Made by a program: the position numbers and the translations under genes
Shown here: piece by piece, positions 35,216 through 48,625 of the stretch
How positions within the stretch are numbered: the first letter of the stretch is position 1
Layout: each line of letters opens with the position of its first letter
The notes under the pieces: model-generated
The model's database searches: none
What the model was told of the DNA's origin: nothing
Seen by the model: the letters and a program-made list of their open reading frames with translations, nothing else
Origin: Tamarix chinensis
Lineage: Eukaryota > Streptophyta > Magnoliopsida > Caryophyllales > Tamaricaceae
Direction of reading: 5' to 3'
Assembly: GCA_030549775.1 (NCBI GenBank)
Contig: CM060181.1
Coordinates: 48,614,218 to 48,678,217 of the forward strand
DNA length: 64,000 nucleotides

Positions 35216-37653
35216 TATGTTGAATACACATTCTCTACTAATAAAATATTTTCCAAAATAGTCTAGCTTAAATTAATCCACGATACACTATTAATTGATT
35301 GGTTAAATAAAAAGTTCCAATACAACACCTATAAATGAACTTTTTTATAAAAAAAAAAAACAAGATATCTAAATTCATCACAATCACTAATTCATTACTA
35401 GCTAATACATTACATGATTTGATTTTGAGGATGTTATAAAAGAAAGTCAACATTCATATTAGAAATAAAAACATAAAAATTGAATAAAGCCCTCATTAAT
35501 TAAGAGAGAGAAAATCCAACCATAGTTGAAAGAAACTTAAAACTTCTGATGTCTTCCTTAGGATCATTGAAATACTAACAAGCCACACCAAATAGAAGAA
35601 TAAGCAGGGAATTTTTCCAAGTCCGAAAAATATGGAAGTAATGGTAAAGAGATAATCAGAAACCATTCATCAAGATTGTTTGATTATCATCAAATTTGGT
35701 TAAACTTAAATAGACCAAGTCAAAATCCATTAAATTAGTTTAATTTCCTTTGAGAGAAGTCATTATTTTTACCAAAAATGCAAGGCCTATACCAAAATCG
35801 ATTGGTTATTGACACATTAACAAGTAACAACAAACTAAGTAAACTACCCAAACAAAAAAATGAATCAAAGATAAAACATTAAAGGCACAATGAAGATAAA
35901 CAAAAGTAATAAATCACAAAACAAGATTAATGTCAAAAATATCAAAATTTAAATTGGGATTGCATCAATTGTAGCCATAGAATTTTAATTAGTAGAAAAA
36001 AAAATTACTGTTGCATGAAATGAAGAAGGGGGAGTTGGAGTTTCAAAGAGTAGTTAGAAAGGAGCAATAATGAGGGGAAGAGGGAACCAATAGGGAAAAA
36101 ATATGATTGAAGTTATGCTAATATTGTTAAGAGCAAAACCATTATTAAATCTTCTTTTTCCTTTTTTATGTGACCCATGAAATTTTTTTAAAGCAATCTT
36201 GCAAAAGATTTTAGTAAACATTATGTTAAAATAGGATAAAATTTTATTTTAGAAGTCTTATTAAAAAACTAGAACTATTATAAAAAAAAAATTCATTAAG
36301 CACGTAGTGTGAAAAGATATGTGGGGCTCTTAAGATAAAATAAGTGCATTAATTTGGATAATCATAGTGTGAGAATTCTATTATTACTAGTGAATCAAAT
36401 CATTAATTAGGTAATCTGCTCCTTGTCGACACCTATGGCTGTAAACAAGTAATCCCTATAATCTCAGGGCACATGCTATTTTTTACCTTATCCATATTAG
36501 CTTAGGGTAGGGTTAGCTATGCCACATAAGAAAAGTGTATTGCCATTGAGATTTTCATCATGCACATAATTTTTAAAGACATATAACATTATTTTTTCTT
36601 TAGCCATTATCTATCTATTGTTATTAATGATCATTTCTACAGTAGTGACACTCCACACAAAATCGGAGCTAAAATCCTCTACACTAATTATGTGAGAATC
36701 TAAGTTCGGAATAATATACCAAAATCTAACATATTAAACTTACAATGCTAGCTAGTTAATTTTGTATCAATTTTTTTCTCATGAAGCTTAATTAATGATT
36801 GGTAGAGTTAAAATATTGATATGGTCGATGTTTGATTTGTATGATTTAATGATGCCAGTTGAATATCTTTAACATTCTCAATAAGTGACCTTGATTTTTT
36901 TTCAAAGAATCATTTTCTTAGTTCCTAGTTATCATTGATCTCATTTCTTTGATTATGAGATAATGATGACTTTATGGCTAATCATTATTTCTCTAATAGT
37001 CACATATAAAAAGAAATGTGATTTAGAAGCATTATGGATATTCATTCTTTTACCTTTTTACAACCATCTATCATTTCATTAAGTCATTATCCAATGTCCA
37101 TTTAATTTGATTATGTTAATAAGAATGAAAAAAATAAATTTGACAAAACATAAGAACATGGAGGAAAAATGGATACTATTATAGAATTAGGTTTTAATTA
37201 TCATTGATAGATGATGATTTCCTCAAAACCGTTGGCAAAAAGGTGAGAATTTAAGGGCAATAAGTTTTGATAACATTTCCTAAGAAAACCTTCATAAAGA
37301 AATTAGCCATTCAAAGTCTAAAACACGAAGTAGGACTTTAGATAAGATTTTTGTTGGGATTCTTCATCTAAATTAGATTATTTAATCATAGTTTTAGATA
37401 TAACCATTCTCAAAATTGAGGTTCAAATGATATAAAAAAAATACAATACTCCACAAGACACTCCCATCATTCTCTTAAATACAATACTACATAAATAAAT
37501 AGCTTGCTTGCAATTGATTCATTTTCTCTTTCTTTGAAACTCCTTTAGGTCTACCTTCTCACTCTAATTGAACATTTATATTTGTCAAGAAAATACATGG
37601 AATTGTTCTCCTTTAGTTTAATTGGATTATTTTGAACCATCTTCTTTATCACC
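35216..37653. other. AT-rich spacer, no gene seen
   Basis: Long AT-rich sequence with no recognisable protein motif on either strand. ATTATAACGACCCTACC at its left edge (35193-35209) resembles a retrotransposon LTR start, but I found no matching other end. Confidence 0.45.
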
Positions 37654-39533
37654 TTCAACATAATACCCCAAAATTTTACTTAATCTTAATCCTTAGTAAT
37701 TAAAATCTTAACATAATTCTAATATCAAAAATACCTTTTAATAATTTCCTAATCCTAATCTTTATTCCAAGTTATTAATAATTTTAACCTAATCATAACC
37801 CTGGATAGTTTATAATTAATTTTATCCTAATATTCTATTCTAAATTATTTTAACCTAACTCCAATTCTAACCCCAAACCTATGTATCCCTACCCCCTTTT
37901 TCCTTTCCCCTTTTCTCCTTCTCCTTTTCTTTTCCTTTATCCTGCCTAAATTATTTTTCCTTTATTCTCCCTCTTCTTCCATGAATCACTCCCCTATCTT
38001 ATCCCCTTTCTATGCTTCCATAACCTACTCCCTACACTCATAATCACCCATCAACTTCCACCTCCTATATTGATGGGTTTTGGTTGAAAAACTTACCCAA
38101 TAATTGCCTCACCTCTCTTCTCCCTCTCTACAAGTACAGACAAGTGTATATATATATAACTCATAGACTTACCCACATTTAATGCTATAACCAATTCCTT
38201 TCCTCCCTCTATTTTTCAGTCAAAGAGTAGCAACAAGCAAAGCCCTCTTCTTTTCTTTCTTTCCTCCCGCCTCTTCCTCCCCCTTGTGTACCAATTGTTA
38301 CAATTTTTCCATACCTCTAGCTATAGTACTAACTATCATTTTTTACCCCTTGGCTCCAACCATTATCACTGCAAACACCCCCAACCATTCGATCACCACC
38401 ACAAAAGCAGCTCCTCCCCCATTTGCTTCACCATCCACCAGCAAAACCACCCCTCACCTTATAATATTTCCATTATTCCTTACCAACCACCTTTATCTTC
38501 CCTTAGTATTTCACCCCCATTAAAAACAATATCAAGTGTCTTTGCTACCCCTTTGGCTTCGACACTTGTTATCATTTCATCCTCCTTTTGTTGCATAAAG
38601 TTTTACCGATACACCTTTGAGCCTTAATATTTGGTTTTTGCTCAATTATTTCACTCTTTGTTATCTTATTATTTCCTTGTTTATACCCCTATGTTCTAAT
38701 TTTGTTTTATTATTGCTTATTATGTGATTTTTTTGGAGGTCTCTTAGGATACAACATAGGATATACATGCTTAGATGCCAATGTCCTTTGTGGTAAGGAT
38801 ACAAGTCATAGTTTAGGATTTTTGTGCTAAATATTATGAAATATTGCTTGTATTATCATGTTGTTAATATTATGATATGATAATGTGGAGTATATTATGG
38901 AAATAGAGTAAGAATGAGGAAGCATACACCTATATGATATCGTTATGATAAGTTTTATCTTGTAAGTACTAAGTAAAATGGTATGATATATAATTTTGTA
39001 ATGTAGTTTTGATAAAGTGTGATAAGTGGAAATGAGTATATTAAGATTTATGCTAATGTAATAAATTGAGGATTTAAAAATAATGACATTAGACATATAA
39101 GTTTTTGTGAAATAAAGGAGTTCATTATTCTTAAGGGTGTTTTGGTAAATATGGGTTAAACATAAAATTTTAGTGTTTTAATGTGTTAAGTGGTTTAAAA
39201 TATGACAAGGATATTATTTAAAATGTGGGATTAATTATGAATGATCTAAGTCCAAATAAAATGCTAAAATTATTTGAATTGGAAATAGTAGCCCTAGAAG
39301 TGAGGTTCATATCACATGTGTAAAATATTATATTTAGACCCCAATTATCATATATTTTGTTAATATTAGTATTTTGGAAATTTATATTGAATTTTTTTAC
39401 TTTATGAATATTATGTAAAAATATATAATTAACTTGTGAAATTAGGGTTTCCTAAATGTCATGAATAGTAACTCAGGAGATAGGGTTGTTATACCTTATG
39501 TATGATGAGAGAGTTAAACCTTGATTTTTGGAT

Positions 39534-39573
39534 ATGTTGTTGTTGTTATTGTTGTTGTTGTTGTTGTTGTTGT

Positions 39574-39604
<31 letters not shown>

Positions 39605-39644
39605 AATGATGATGATGATGATGATGACGATGATGATGATGATG

Positions 39645-39686
<42 letters not shown>

Positions 39687-39690
39687 TAGG
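39534..39690. repeat. (GTT)n-(GAT)n-(AAT)n microsatellite of LTR E
   Basis: About twelve GTT units, then about 25 GAT units with interruptions, then about 14 AAT units. Poly-Asp/Asn frames here are repeat translations. Confidence 0.93.
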
Positions 39691-40139
39691 GTTTCTTAGG
39701 GAGATTATGGACTTATTCCTTAATAACTGCCTTGATAACTATGTGGTCGTGTTTTACATGTTTTATTTATCTGTTATGCATATCTAAATGAGTCTTTCAT
39801 GACGTTATAACCAATTTTGAATAAGATATTAATCATTTAAAGTGAAAGATCACATGAGTCGGGTCTAGTTGTTTTATGCGTTTGTTCCACTGAACGATAA
39901 TAGTGGCTAGTTGCATTTATCTTTGGGAGGTGTTTTAATTTGTTCCACTAGATTAAATATAGTGGGTGAAATGCCCCAAAATTTCTGATATTAAAAATTA
40001 TAATTAAATAAGGTTTTATTTATAAATTTTAATTTAATAAATTATTACAAGCCTAAGGTTGAACCCTAGGCCCTCTTAACCCTTTATCGTATTTTTACAA
40101 GCCTTAATTTATTTTATTTCAATTATTTGAATATAAATA

Positions 40140-40253
40140 CTATGATTATTATTATTTCCATTATTAATATGTATTATTATTATTATTATTAGTATTAATG
40201 TTTTTATTAATATTTATGTTGAGGGCCAAATCACTATTATATTCTTAATGTCA

Positions 40254-40295
<42 letters not shown>

Positions 40296-40412
40296 TTTGA
40301 ATTACTATTATTATTATTTCATTATTAATATTACAATTACTTTACTATTAGTTTTGCTATTATTATTATTATTGTTATTGTTATCATCAACATCATCATC
40401 ATCATCATCATC

Positions 40413-40469
<57 letters not shown>

Positions 40470-40616
40470 TTTAAGTGTTAGTATTATTATTTTATATAGG
40501 GCTACAACCCTATTGTGCCCATTTTGAACTTTAGTAGTGGTATTATAAATATCAAGTCTTATTATTAGTAATATTATCATTATTTTTATTAATATCATTT
40601 ATTATTGTTATTAGTG

Positions 40617-40667
<51 letters not shown>

Positions 40668-40670
40668 TTA
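40140..40670. repeat. Trinucleotide microsatellite field of LTR C
   Basis: Several long (ATT)n arrays (for example 40257-40290, 40411-40469, 40617-40663) and a (CAT)n array at about 40386-40410. Frames predicted here on both strands are poly-Leu or poly-Asn translations and not genes. Confidence 0.92.
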
Positions 40671-40989
40671 ATAAGTTTATTATTTTTCAATGTAGGGTTG
40701 AAACCCTACTTCTTTTTATCTTCAAATATTAATTACTATTATTACAATTATGGTCATTATTATTTTTGTAATATTATTTTTTTATCATTATTATTATTAC
40801 TAAATTTGGTTATTTATTTTACTAATATTATCATTAGTATTATTTCTATTTTCATTATTATTAATATTGGAATTAAATATTTAAACCCCTATATTATCAA
40901 CTTTTACAATATTTCTATTATTTCTTCTATCTTTAGTAAAGTTAGAAATTTGTTAATGTTATTTTTATTAATATGTTATTATTTTGTCA

Positions 40990-41045
40990 AAGCCCTAAGG
41001 AGGCGTATGAGCGTGCTCTAAGACTGGTGTCGTTTTAGGTAAGGG
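40990..41045 (+). other. Conserved hairpin and splice-donor-like block, copy C
   Basis: AAGCCCTAAGGAGGCG, then GAGCGTGCTC, AAGACTGGTGTCG and TTTTAGGTAAGG. It is the counterpart of 11101-11160, 30948-31015 and 50271-50327. Confidence 0.65.
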
Positions 41046-41360
41046 GTTACTAAGGCCTATTGTGTGTTGATGTGCATTATATGCTTTGTATGATATGCAT
41101 CCTATGTTTATTATTGTAATTATTTTGTATGTGGTATAACATGGAGTTGAAGTATGTTTTTATATGGCATGTGTACTATATGTGATGAAATATTGTGGTA
41201 TGTGATGATATGTATTGTGACCCTATAAGACATTCATGTGAGGATGTATAAAAGTGGTATTGTGTGGGAAAAAGGTTGAAAATGGAAAATGGGAAGTAAT
41301 TGAATAAAGGGGAAATGAGTTAACCTAAGTATTTTAATGATCTATGAGTGGAGGAATAAA

Positions 41361-41735
41361 ATGGGGGAATTTAGGGTTTCGTGTGGAAGAATTTAATTTA
41401 TGATTTTGTATGGCAGAATCGAATTTATGATTTTATATGGGAGAATCTAATTTAAGGTTTTATGTGGGAGAATCTAATTTATGTTTTATATGGGAGAATC
41501 TTATTTATAGGAGAATCTTACTTATGGTTTTATATAGGAGAATCTAATTTAAGGTTTTATGTGGGAGAATCTAATCTATGATTTTATATGGGAGAATCTA
41601 ATTTATGATTTTATATGGGAGAATCTAATTTATGATTTTATATGGGAGAATCTAATCTATGAGTTTGTATGGGAGAATCTAATCCATGGTGTTATCTGGG
41701 AGAATCAAATGTATGGTTTCATATGGGATATTCTA
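41361..41735 (+). repeat. 27-bp minisatellite of LTR C
   Basis: About a dozen copies of a unit containing GGGAGAATCTAATTTATG, nearly perfect at 41559-41690. The period is divisible by three, so one frame reads as a repeated nine-residue peptide; I treat this as a by-product. Related GTTTTGCATGGGAGAATCTA-like words flank the array and occur in the other copies. Confidence 0.88.
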
Positions 41736-42489
41736 GGGTTTGGTATGGATGAACTTGGATTTTGTATGGATTGAATTTAGGATTTTGTATGAAGGAACCT
41801 TGGGTTTTGCATGAAGGAATTTAGGATTTTGTATGGATGGATCTAGGGTTTTTCATGGAGGATTTTATGATGTTGCATGGAAGAATCTAATCTAGAGTTT
41901 TGTATAGATAGATTTGGGGTTTACATGGGTGAAACTTGGGTTGCATGGGAGCTTAGGGTTTTGCATGAGAAAGTTTGAATATTTGCATGGGAAGGTTAGT
42001 GAATGTATGGGAGTAAATTTTACGTGTGAAAAGTTGACTTGGGATGTAAGGAAGGTAATAGAAGAGTTATTTGGATATTTGGAAGTTTTAGGGTGAAAAC
42101 TAGTACATAGGACATTATAATGGAGGAGACTAAATTAAGGTTTAGAGTGATTAACTAAGGGTTGTTGTGATTAACTAGGGTTGGAGTGGCTAATTGTTGT
42201 TTGTTGAGATTAAATAAGGTTTGGAATGGCTAATTATGGTCGTTATGGTTAAATAGGATTTGGAGTGGTTAACTATGGTTGGTTGTGGTTAATTAGGGCT
42301 TGGTGTGGCTGCTTAGGGTTTTTGTGGTATCATGTGTATTTGGTGATTAAAGTGTAATTATGAGGTTGGAATTTATGATATGTGATGTGTGCAGTGTAAA
42401 GGGAATGATTCATGCATGTCTGGGGTGAAAGCTTCTGAATAAGATACTAAAGACATTAATCACTTAATGTGGAAGATATTGAGTCGGGT

Positions 42490-42830
42490 CCAACCGATCC
42501 ACCGGTTAGGAATAGTGGTATAGACTATTGTGCCGCAAGTGACCAATCCACGAGCAAAAAATAGTGGTGTGGAATTTGTCCCACAAGTGGCCGACCCATC
42601 GGCAATAATAGTGGGGTGACTCGAGCTTAGTAAACACAAACTAGAGTTTGCGAAGACACTTAAAAGATACTAATTACTTATAGTGGAATACCATGTGAGT
42701 AGGAACCAGCTGATCTACCGGTTAGGAATAGTGGTGTGGACTATTATTCCGCAAGTGACCGATCTACTAGCGAATAATAGTGGTGTGGACCTTATCCCGC
42801 AAGTGGCCCACCGGCAATATTAGTGGGGTG
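42490..42830. repeat. CCACTATTATAGCCGGTGG repeats of LTR C
   Basis: Plus-strand units such as CCGATCCACCGGTTAGG, GAATAGTGGTGTGGAC and CCGCAAGTGACC, spaced about 55 bp in two groups. They correspond to the reverse complement of the arrays in A and B. Confidence 0.85.
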
Positions 42831-43039
42831 TTCCTGTACTTACATGGATTTGATAAAAGTCATAGTGTGTATCGATTTCCGATAAGAGATTAATTAAGTA
42901 ATTAATTTGGACTATAAATGGGCCTTTGTACTTTTACCGGGATGGTCATATGCATTTATATTAACATGATTATGCTTTTATATTCTTATACATGGTTTAT
43001 ATGATTTTATGTGTTGACCTTAGTGCTCGGTTACCTTAC

Positions 43040-43096
43040 TCAGTACGTAGCGTACTGATTATCCTTTTCGTGGGTTCTACTTATTCCCATGAGTAG
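43040..43096 (+). other. Two adjacent hairpins of LTR C
   Basis: TCAGTACG (43040-43047) and CGTACTGA (43051-43058) form a perfect 8-bp stem with loop TAG. CTACTT (43077-43082) and GAGTAG (43091-43096) form a 6-bp stem with one G-U pair and loop ATTCCCAT. Copy D has the same pair of hairpins. Confidence 0.7.
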
Positions 43097-43347
43097 TGGC
43101 TGTATTCATTCTTTATGCAATTTATGTTCGTTTGTTATTTCGTTTATATCGAATTTATCCCTTTTGATTTATTACCTTGTATTGAGTATTTTAAATAAAT
43201 CTTTTATCGGTTGTAAGCTATTCTCTTTTGAATATAAATAATAATTCTTTATGCGTACTTTGATTTTTGTTTTACAACCATTTAATGCTTATTTGGAATT
43301 TAGATTGTATTGATTTATAATTGATTGTTAATTTTCTTCTAGCCTTA

Positions 43348-43395
43348 GCACTGGGTATTGAAACGGTCGGAGAGAACCGGTTTGGTACTAAGTGT
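43348..43395 (+). other. Terminal stem-loop of LTR C
   Basis: GCACTGGGTAT (43348-43358) pairs with GTACTAAGTGT (43385-43395) at ten of eleven positions when G-U pairs are allowed. It ends about 80 bp before the LTR end, as in copies B and D. Confidence 0.6.
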
Positions 43396-44609
43396 GGCCG
43401 TAACATCCTCAAAATTCATGGGTTTTAATTTAATTTCTTCCGCTTAAAAAAAAGTAGTGAATTTTGGGGTTTTACAGTGGGGCCCTAACCTCAATATGAA
43501 TGAGAATATGAATCTAAGCTAAGTAACTAATGAATAAGATATTGATCATTTATAGTGCAATATTATATAAGTTAGGATTGAGGTGTTGGAGTTTGTTCCA
43601 CTAGCTTAATAATAGTGGCTAGATGCATTCTACCTTAGCAGGTGCTTCAAACTATTCCCCAGATTTAAGAATAGTGGTTAGGAGAGTTTTACTCTAGGAG
43701 GTGTATTTTTTTCCTTGGAGGTGTTTTAGTCTGTTCCACTAGATTAAGAATAGTGGGGTCTCTGAACTCAATGTAAATAAAATAATAGATTATGTTATAT
43801 TTAATAATGAGATATATAATCAATATTTACTTTGCATCATTTTATGTCAACTCATATAGGTGCTTATTCTTTAATGCGAACTCATTTTTTCTATGTAACC
43901 ACTTCTCAATTATATTTTTACCTTACTTGGTATATAGTATACTAATCATAATTTTTATGGCTGCTGCTCGTTTCCACAAGCTAATAAACTGGTTGTTTTT
44001 GTTCAGGTTGATGAGTACCTTTTGAATGATTTTACCGCATATTATATCTTTTATGTGGATGGGTGATCTTATGTATCGAGGTTGGGCATTAAATTATGTT
44101 ATCCGACGGTTAGCTTTTACCCCAATACTTTTTTGGAATATTAGTTTTTTAGTATCCATTTTATGTATTTTTGGATATTGTACCCAGAGTTAATATGCAA
44201 ACTCATATTTAAGTTTATGTAGTTTTTCTAAATGTAAGGGTGAGTTTGGTAAGCCAAACTTATATTAATTATAGTTATAACACCCAACTATTTTGTTATT
44301 AGCTTTTGCTAAAAATATAATTTTTCAACAGTAAAATTTGGGATGATACATTCAACTAACAAAATTGAATGAGCAGCATGACACATTGATTTCAAATAGA
44401 TCTATGTCAGATAAGCAAATAGATTTGGAGGGAACTTGTCAATTTCTACAAAAACCAAGCTATTGTCCACTTCTAGGTCTAGATCTAGTTTTCATGCCCA
44501 ATTTTTATGTCAGATAAAAGAAAATAACATTATCATATGTTAAATCAAGTGATGTATCGTCACTATGAGAGATTATTTCTTCAATTTCAACCAAATCTGA
44601 TGCTTCGGC

Positions 44610-45168
44610 TAGACCTTACAAAGTAGAACCGACCTAAATGAAATGACCCAATCCAACCTGAATAATCTAACTTGAAATCTAATTAGAAAAAAATTAAGCT
44701 CAATATTAATTCAAAAATCTAAAACAACCCAAATTTAACCTATTAGTGACTCGTATTTGAAATGACCCAATTTTAAAACAACCTGAATCCAACCTGATAG
44801 TGACTAAAAAATTAAGCTGGCAAAAAATCTAACCCGAATCCAACCCATTCCCTTACAAAAAACCCTTTAATGACCCTACTCAAACTTACTTGACCCAAAA
44901 TGACCCGATTCCAAGCTGATTCATACTCAGAACTAATTTTAAACTTGATTCAAACTAAAATTAATTTTGATCTATAAAGGTAACAATTTAGCTCATATGA
45001 ATTGACAACATAAGTACCAAAAAACTATCTTCTTGATAAAAAAATGCTTATATAGACAAAACTATACAACACATATATCAACAAATGAAATGAAACTAGT
45101 AAGACTTTATTCTCCTCACTTTATTTTTATGTTATATTAGTATCAAACATATTATATCATAGAAATTC

Positions 45169-45202
<34 letters not shown>

Positions 45203-45965
45203 AACATAAAATTAAAATTATAAACATCATAAGTGTAATATATATTATTATAATAACAAATGAAAAAATTTTGGTTGAATTTCTACTAATGGTAATGATT
45301 ATTATATTTCTAATGATAATAATACTAATAGGAATAAAAAATTAATGAGAATAATAACAATACTTATTATAATTAATATGATAATTATACTTATTTTAAT
45401 AATAATTGTACTTATGTATATAATTATATTTTTGATTGTATCTATAGCAATAATAATAATAATAATAATAATAATGATAATAATTTATTATTATTATTAT
45501 TACATATTTTTATTATAATTTTTTTATATCACTATACATATTATGATAAAAATTACTATGATAATCATGACAAAAATACTAAATTATAAAAATTATTTTT
45601 TAATTATATTTAATTGATATCAATCAATGTCAATATAAATTCTAAATTAAGTTAACTTGGCTTATATTCGATATGATCTAGAGTCTATAAACTTGAATTC
45701 AAACGACCCAAACTTGATTCGACACAAAATTTTTAAACCCAAATTAAACCTTAACCTAAAAAATCTGATGGGTTAGAAGTGGACCTAATATTCTTTTGAT
45801 CTGAAATGACGAAACCCAATGCAAATCCAACTAAAATCACCTTTTATGAATTCGACCTAAACCCAAAAGACACTCAAGTACAAACTTGACCTAATTGTAT
45901 AGTGATCCTATCCAAATCAACTCAATCAATCCAAATTCAACACACATAATCCGTTTCCACCTCTA
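44610..45965. mobile_element. Non-autonomous hAT-like element rich in GACCC words, 1356 bp
   Basis: The right end, reverse-complemented, begins TAGAGGTGGAAACGG, a terminus typical of plant hAT elements; the left end begins TAGACCTTACAAAG and is more decayed. Flanking 8-mers GCTTCGGC (44602-44609) and GCTTCAAC (45966-45973) agree at six of eight positions. Both ends are rich in AACCCGAATCCAACC and TGACCC words, the subterminal repeats. The middle is AT-rich with (ATT)n and (AAT)n runs near 45170-45199 and 45449-45475. No transposase frame. Confidence 0.55.
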
Positions 45966-45973
45966 GCTTCAAC

Positions 45974-47658
45974 TTTGGATCTACAATCAGATCTAGTTTT
46001 TTAGTATCACATATTTTCATATCTAAAAGATACGGAGAATACTTAGATCTTAGGGAAAAATAGATGGTGGTCCATTTGGACCAAAATAATTAAAGTTGGT
46101 CAATCTATATAGTGTTTAGTCTATTTTTTTGGTATCTTAATATACATGTACAATTAGGTGTACATATTAGTATAATTATATGTACATAATATTTTGTACT
46201 CGTGACTAAATACTTTGGGACCATTTTGATTTTTATCCATTTAGTTTCATCTAAGTATACTGCAAAGAAATTTCCCCTAGATTAAATTATAAACTCAAAC
46301 TAAAACCTACTTAAAAAAAAAGATATACCTATTGGTGCATTAATTTTATTTTTTGTTAATAATTAAGTAACATAAACTAATAATAATACACTATAAAATA
46401 AAATTATAGTATAAAAAATAAAAATAAATGTACTATTAACATTATTTCTATTATAATCGTCATTATTATTGTTATAATAATAATAATAATAATAATAAAT
46501 TATACCTTTTTGTCCCACAAATTTCTTTTATTTTGTATTATTTAATTATTAATAAAAAATAAAATTAGTGTGCTAATATGTATATTTTTAGGAAAAAATT
46601 TAATTTTTGATTTAAATTTAGAATTTAGGTGCATATCATTTTTCATTTAAATGTACAGTGATCGGTTTCAGCGTATCGAACTTTCGCCGTCGGTCACCAT
46701 AGACACAGCACGTAATGAACCATTGGGAAACATGATGGGAATTCGATTACAATTATATTTGTGATTGGGCACAGTTCTTGCATCAACGTCGAAAAATCAA
46801 TCAAGCCTTATCATTAGTCAAGGCTCCGATCGTGCGTTATCTAGTTGAAAAGATGGTCGTGACCACTTAAATACTCACACCATATACAGCAGGGAACGTT
46901 GCCTTCCCCGAACCAATAAGATTCTCGAAGTGTTTAACCCACCTGAAACTCACATGGACTTGTGGTCCTCCAAAAACCCTGAAATGCCGGATTGTCTTTT
47001 GAGTGAACAGCTACCTAACAAGCCAGCTTCCAATCAAATTCTATTTTGGATATTCTCATTAGGATACATACATTCAAACATATATGCATAGAATGTGGCC
47101 ATGTAGTAGTCTAAGCATGAGTTATAGTAGATTTAGTAAAAGCTGATCCAACCTATCTAATTTAATCCGACCCGAGCGAAATCTTACTCGATAAAACTCG
47201 TAAAGTTTAATACCCAAACCCAATCCATCATTAACCCAATCCGATATTGATCCAATAAATATTAATTCGATCTGGACCCAACCCAACTATATCCCAACCC
47301 ATAACTAGTTATAGATCCGATTTGACATTAACTTGACCCAAGGTTGACCCAACCAGCATTGATCTGACCTGTTCCGACGTTAACCTAACCAAAAATCAAT
47401 CTATTATTATAGTAATAAATTATACATATTTTATTATTCATTTAAAGTATTTATAAATATAGCGTTTTATAAATTGTACTTATTTTTATACTTTTACCTT
47501 AGACATTCTTATTTATTAATGATATCCTAATATAATTTTCAACAAAAAAATACAACATTAAGAAGTCATAATAATAATTTAATAAACAAGTAACCATAAA
47601 TAACATATTTTTAATTAGATGCTTATATGAAATTAAACTTAATACTTATTTACGACGT
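45974..47658. other. Spacer with one complex, possibly unique segment
   Basis: Mostly AT-rich. Between about 46655 and 47045 the sequence has normal complexity and GC, and shows no similarity to the repeats of the window; no frame in it encodes a recognisable domain. At 47140-47410 CCCAACCC and TTGACCCAA words resemble the terminal repeats of the GACCC-rich elements, so a decayed element end may lie there. Confidence 0.35.
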
Positions 47659-48613
47659 TAATGTGAAATACCCCAGAATAAATTATTTTGGAAATATGTC
47701 ATTAAATAAGGATTTATTAGGAAATTAATTTAATTTATTATTTTATGTGGATTAAGAGGGATTATGTAGGGCAAATTAATAGGAAATTAAAACTATTTTT
47801 ATAAAGGAGGAAAACAGGGCTTTTTGTTAATTAAAAAGGAGTTAGGAGCAATATTTTTAAAAGGGCCCTAAATTAGCCTAAAAAGGATGTTTAATATTTT
47901 TATTTAAATATTTAAATATTCTTACTCTGGGTACCCCAAGAAAAATACTCTAAATATTTATGTAAAACCAAAATACTTAAAATCTTCTTTTTCCTTTTTT
48001 TTCTTTTCTTCTTTTCCTTCTTCTTCTCGCCGGTTGGGCCTGCCCGCGGCCCAACCCCCTCCTTCCTTCTCCTTCCCCGTGGCCTAGCGCCGATCGGCCT
48101 CCATTGCAGAAGCTCGACGTAGCTTTTCGTCCCTCGATTCGCTGAGACGCCGCGCTGTGTTAAGTGGCAAAATAATTGTTGCCAAACTGACAACACGACG
48201 CAGCGCTTTGTCCCTCTACCCACTGAAATGCCATGTTTTGTTTAAAAACCTTATGACCGTTACAAAACCGGCCGGCTCTCCCTCCTTTCCTTTTTCCCCT
48301 GTACCGCTCGGTCCACCGCGCCTGTCGTCTTCCTCCTCGCTCCAGGCTTGCAACTCGCAGCCTGCACCGCCGACAACCACCTACCCGTCCGGCCATCCTC
48401 CCCTGCCATTCCCGTCGCTTTCCTTTCCCATTTTGACCCAACCTACTCATCCTTCCCCCCTCACGCGTACTGCCTCTTTCTTTTTCCCCACATCGAGCCA
48501 AACACACCCTGCAACTCGCAGGGCATGCACCGGTTGCCACAGCCGGTCGGTGACCTGCCGCACCTGCCCAGCATGCCCTCTCCCTCCTTCGTCGTTTTCC
48601 TCCTCCAAATTGC

Positions 48614-48625
48614 CTATAAATACCC
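48614..48625 (+). promoter_or_regulatory. TATA box of LTR D
   Basis: CTATAAATACCC, 950 bp after the LTR start, at the same relative place as in copies A and B. It is followed by a strongly C- and T-rich leader of about 600 bp. Promoter function is inferred. Confidence 0.6.

Larger units (their letters stand above)
39967..43476 (+). mobile_element. Solo LTR C of the long-LTR family, 3510 bp
   Basis: Plus-strand start TGAAATGCCCCAAAATTT and end AATTTTGGGGTTTTACA. The target duplication GTGGG is perfect (39962-39966 and 43477-43481). It was inserted into copy E inside an ATAGTGGGG repeat. All landmarks run on the plus strand. A TATA-like GAATATAAATACTA lies at about 40128. The early part is replaced or dominated by (ATT)n repeats. 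Confidence 0.88.
37659..44350 (+). mobile_element. Solo LTR E of the long-LTR family, with nested solo LTR C
   Basis: Plus-strand start CATAATACCCCAAAA (the family TGAAATACCCC with its first two bases changed) and end AATTTGGGATGATACA. The target duplication TTCAA is perfect (37654-37658 and 44351-44355). Without the 3515 bp added by copy C it is about 3.2 kb. It shows the pyrimidine tract (37899-37975), a TATATATATAACTC site near 38145, a trinucleotide field and the repeat array on both sides of copy C. Its altered termini and lost hairpins make it the most decayed copy. Confidence 0.82.

Noticed and set aside
35193..35230. Possible LTR start ATTATAACGACCCTACC
   Set aside because: No partner end, target duplication or second copy was found, and the LINE reading appears to reach this point.
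39521..39787. Open frame rich in Asp and Asn, and similar poly-Leu/poly-Asn frames at 40297-40598
   Set aside because: They are direct translations of (GAT)n and (AAT)n microsatellites within LTRs, with no flanking domain.
41559..41774. Frame with a repeated nine-residue peptide
   Set aside because: The 27-bp minisatellite period is a multiple of three, so any open frame repeats. There is no sign of a larger protein.
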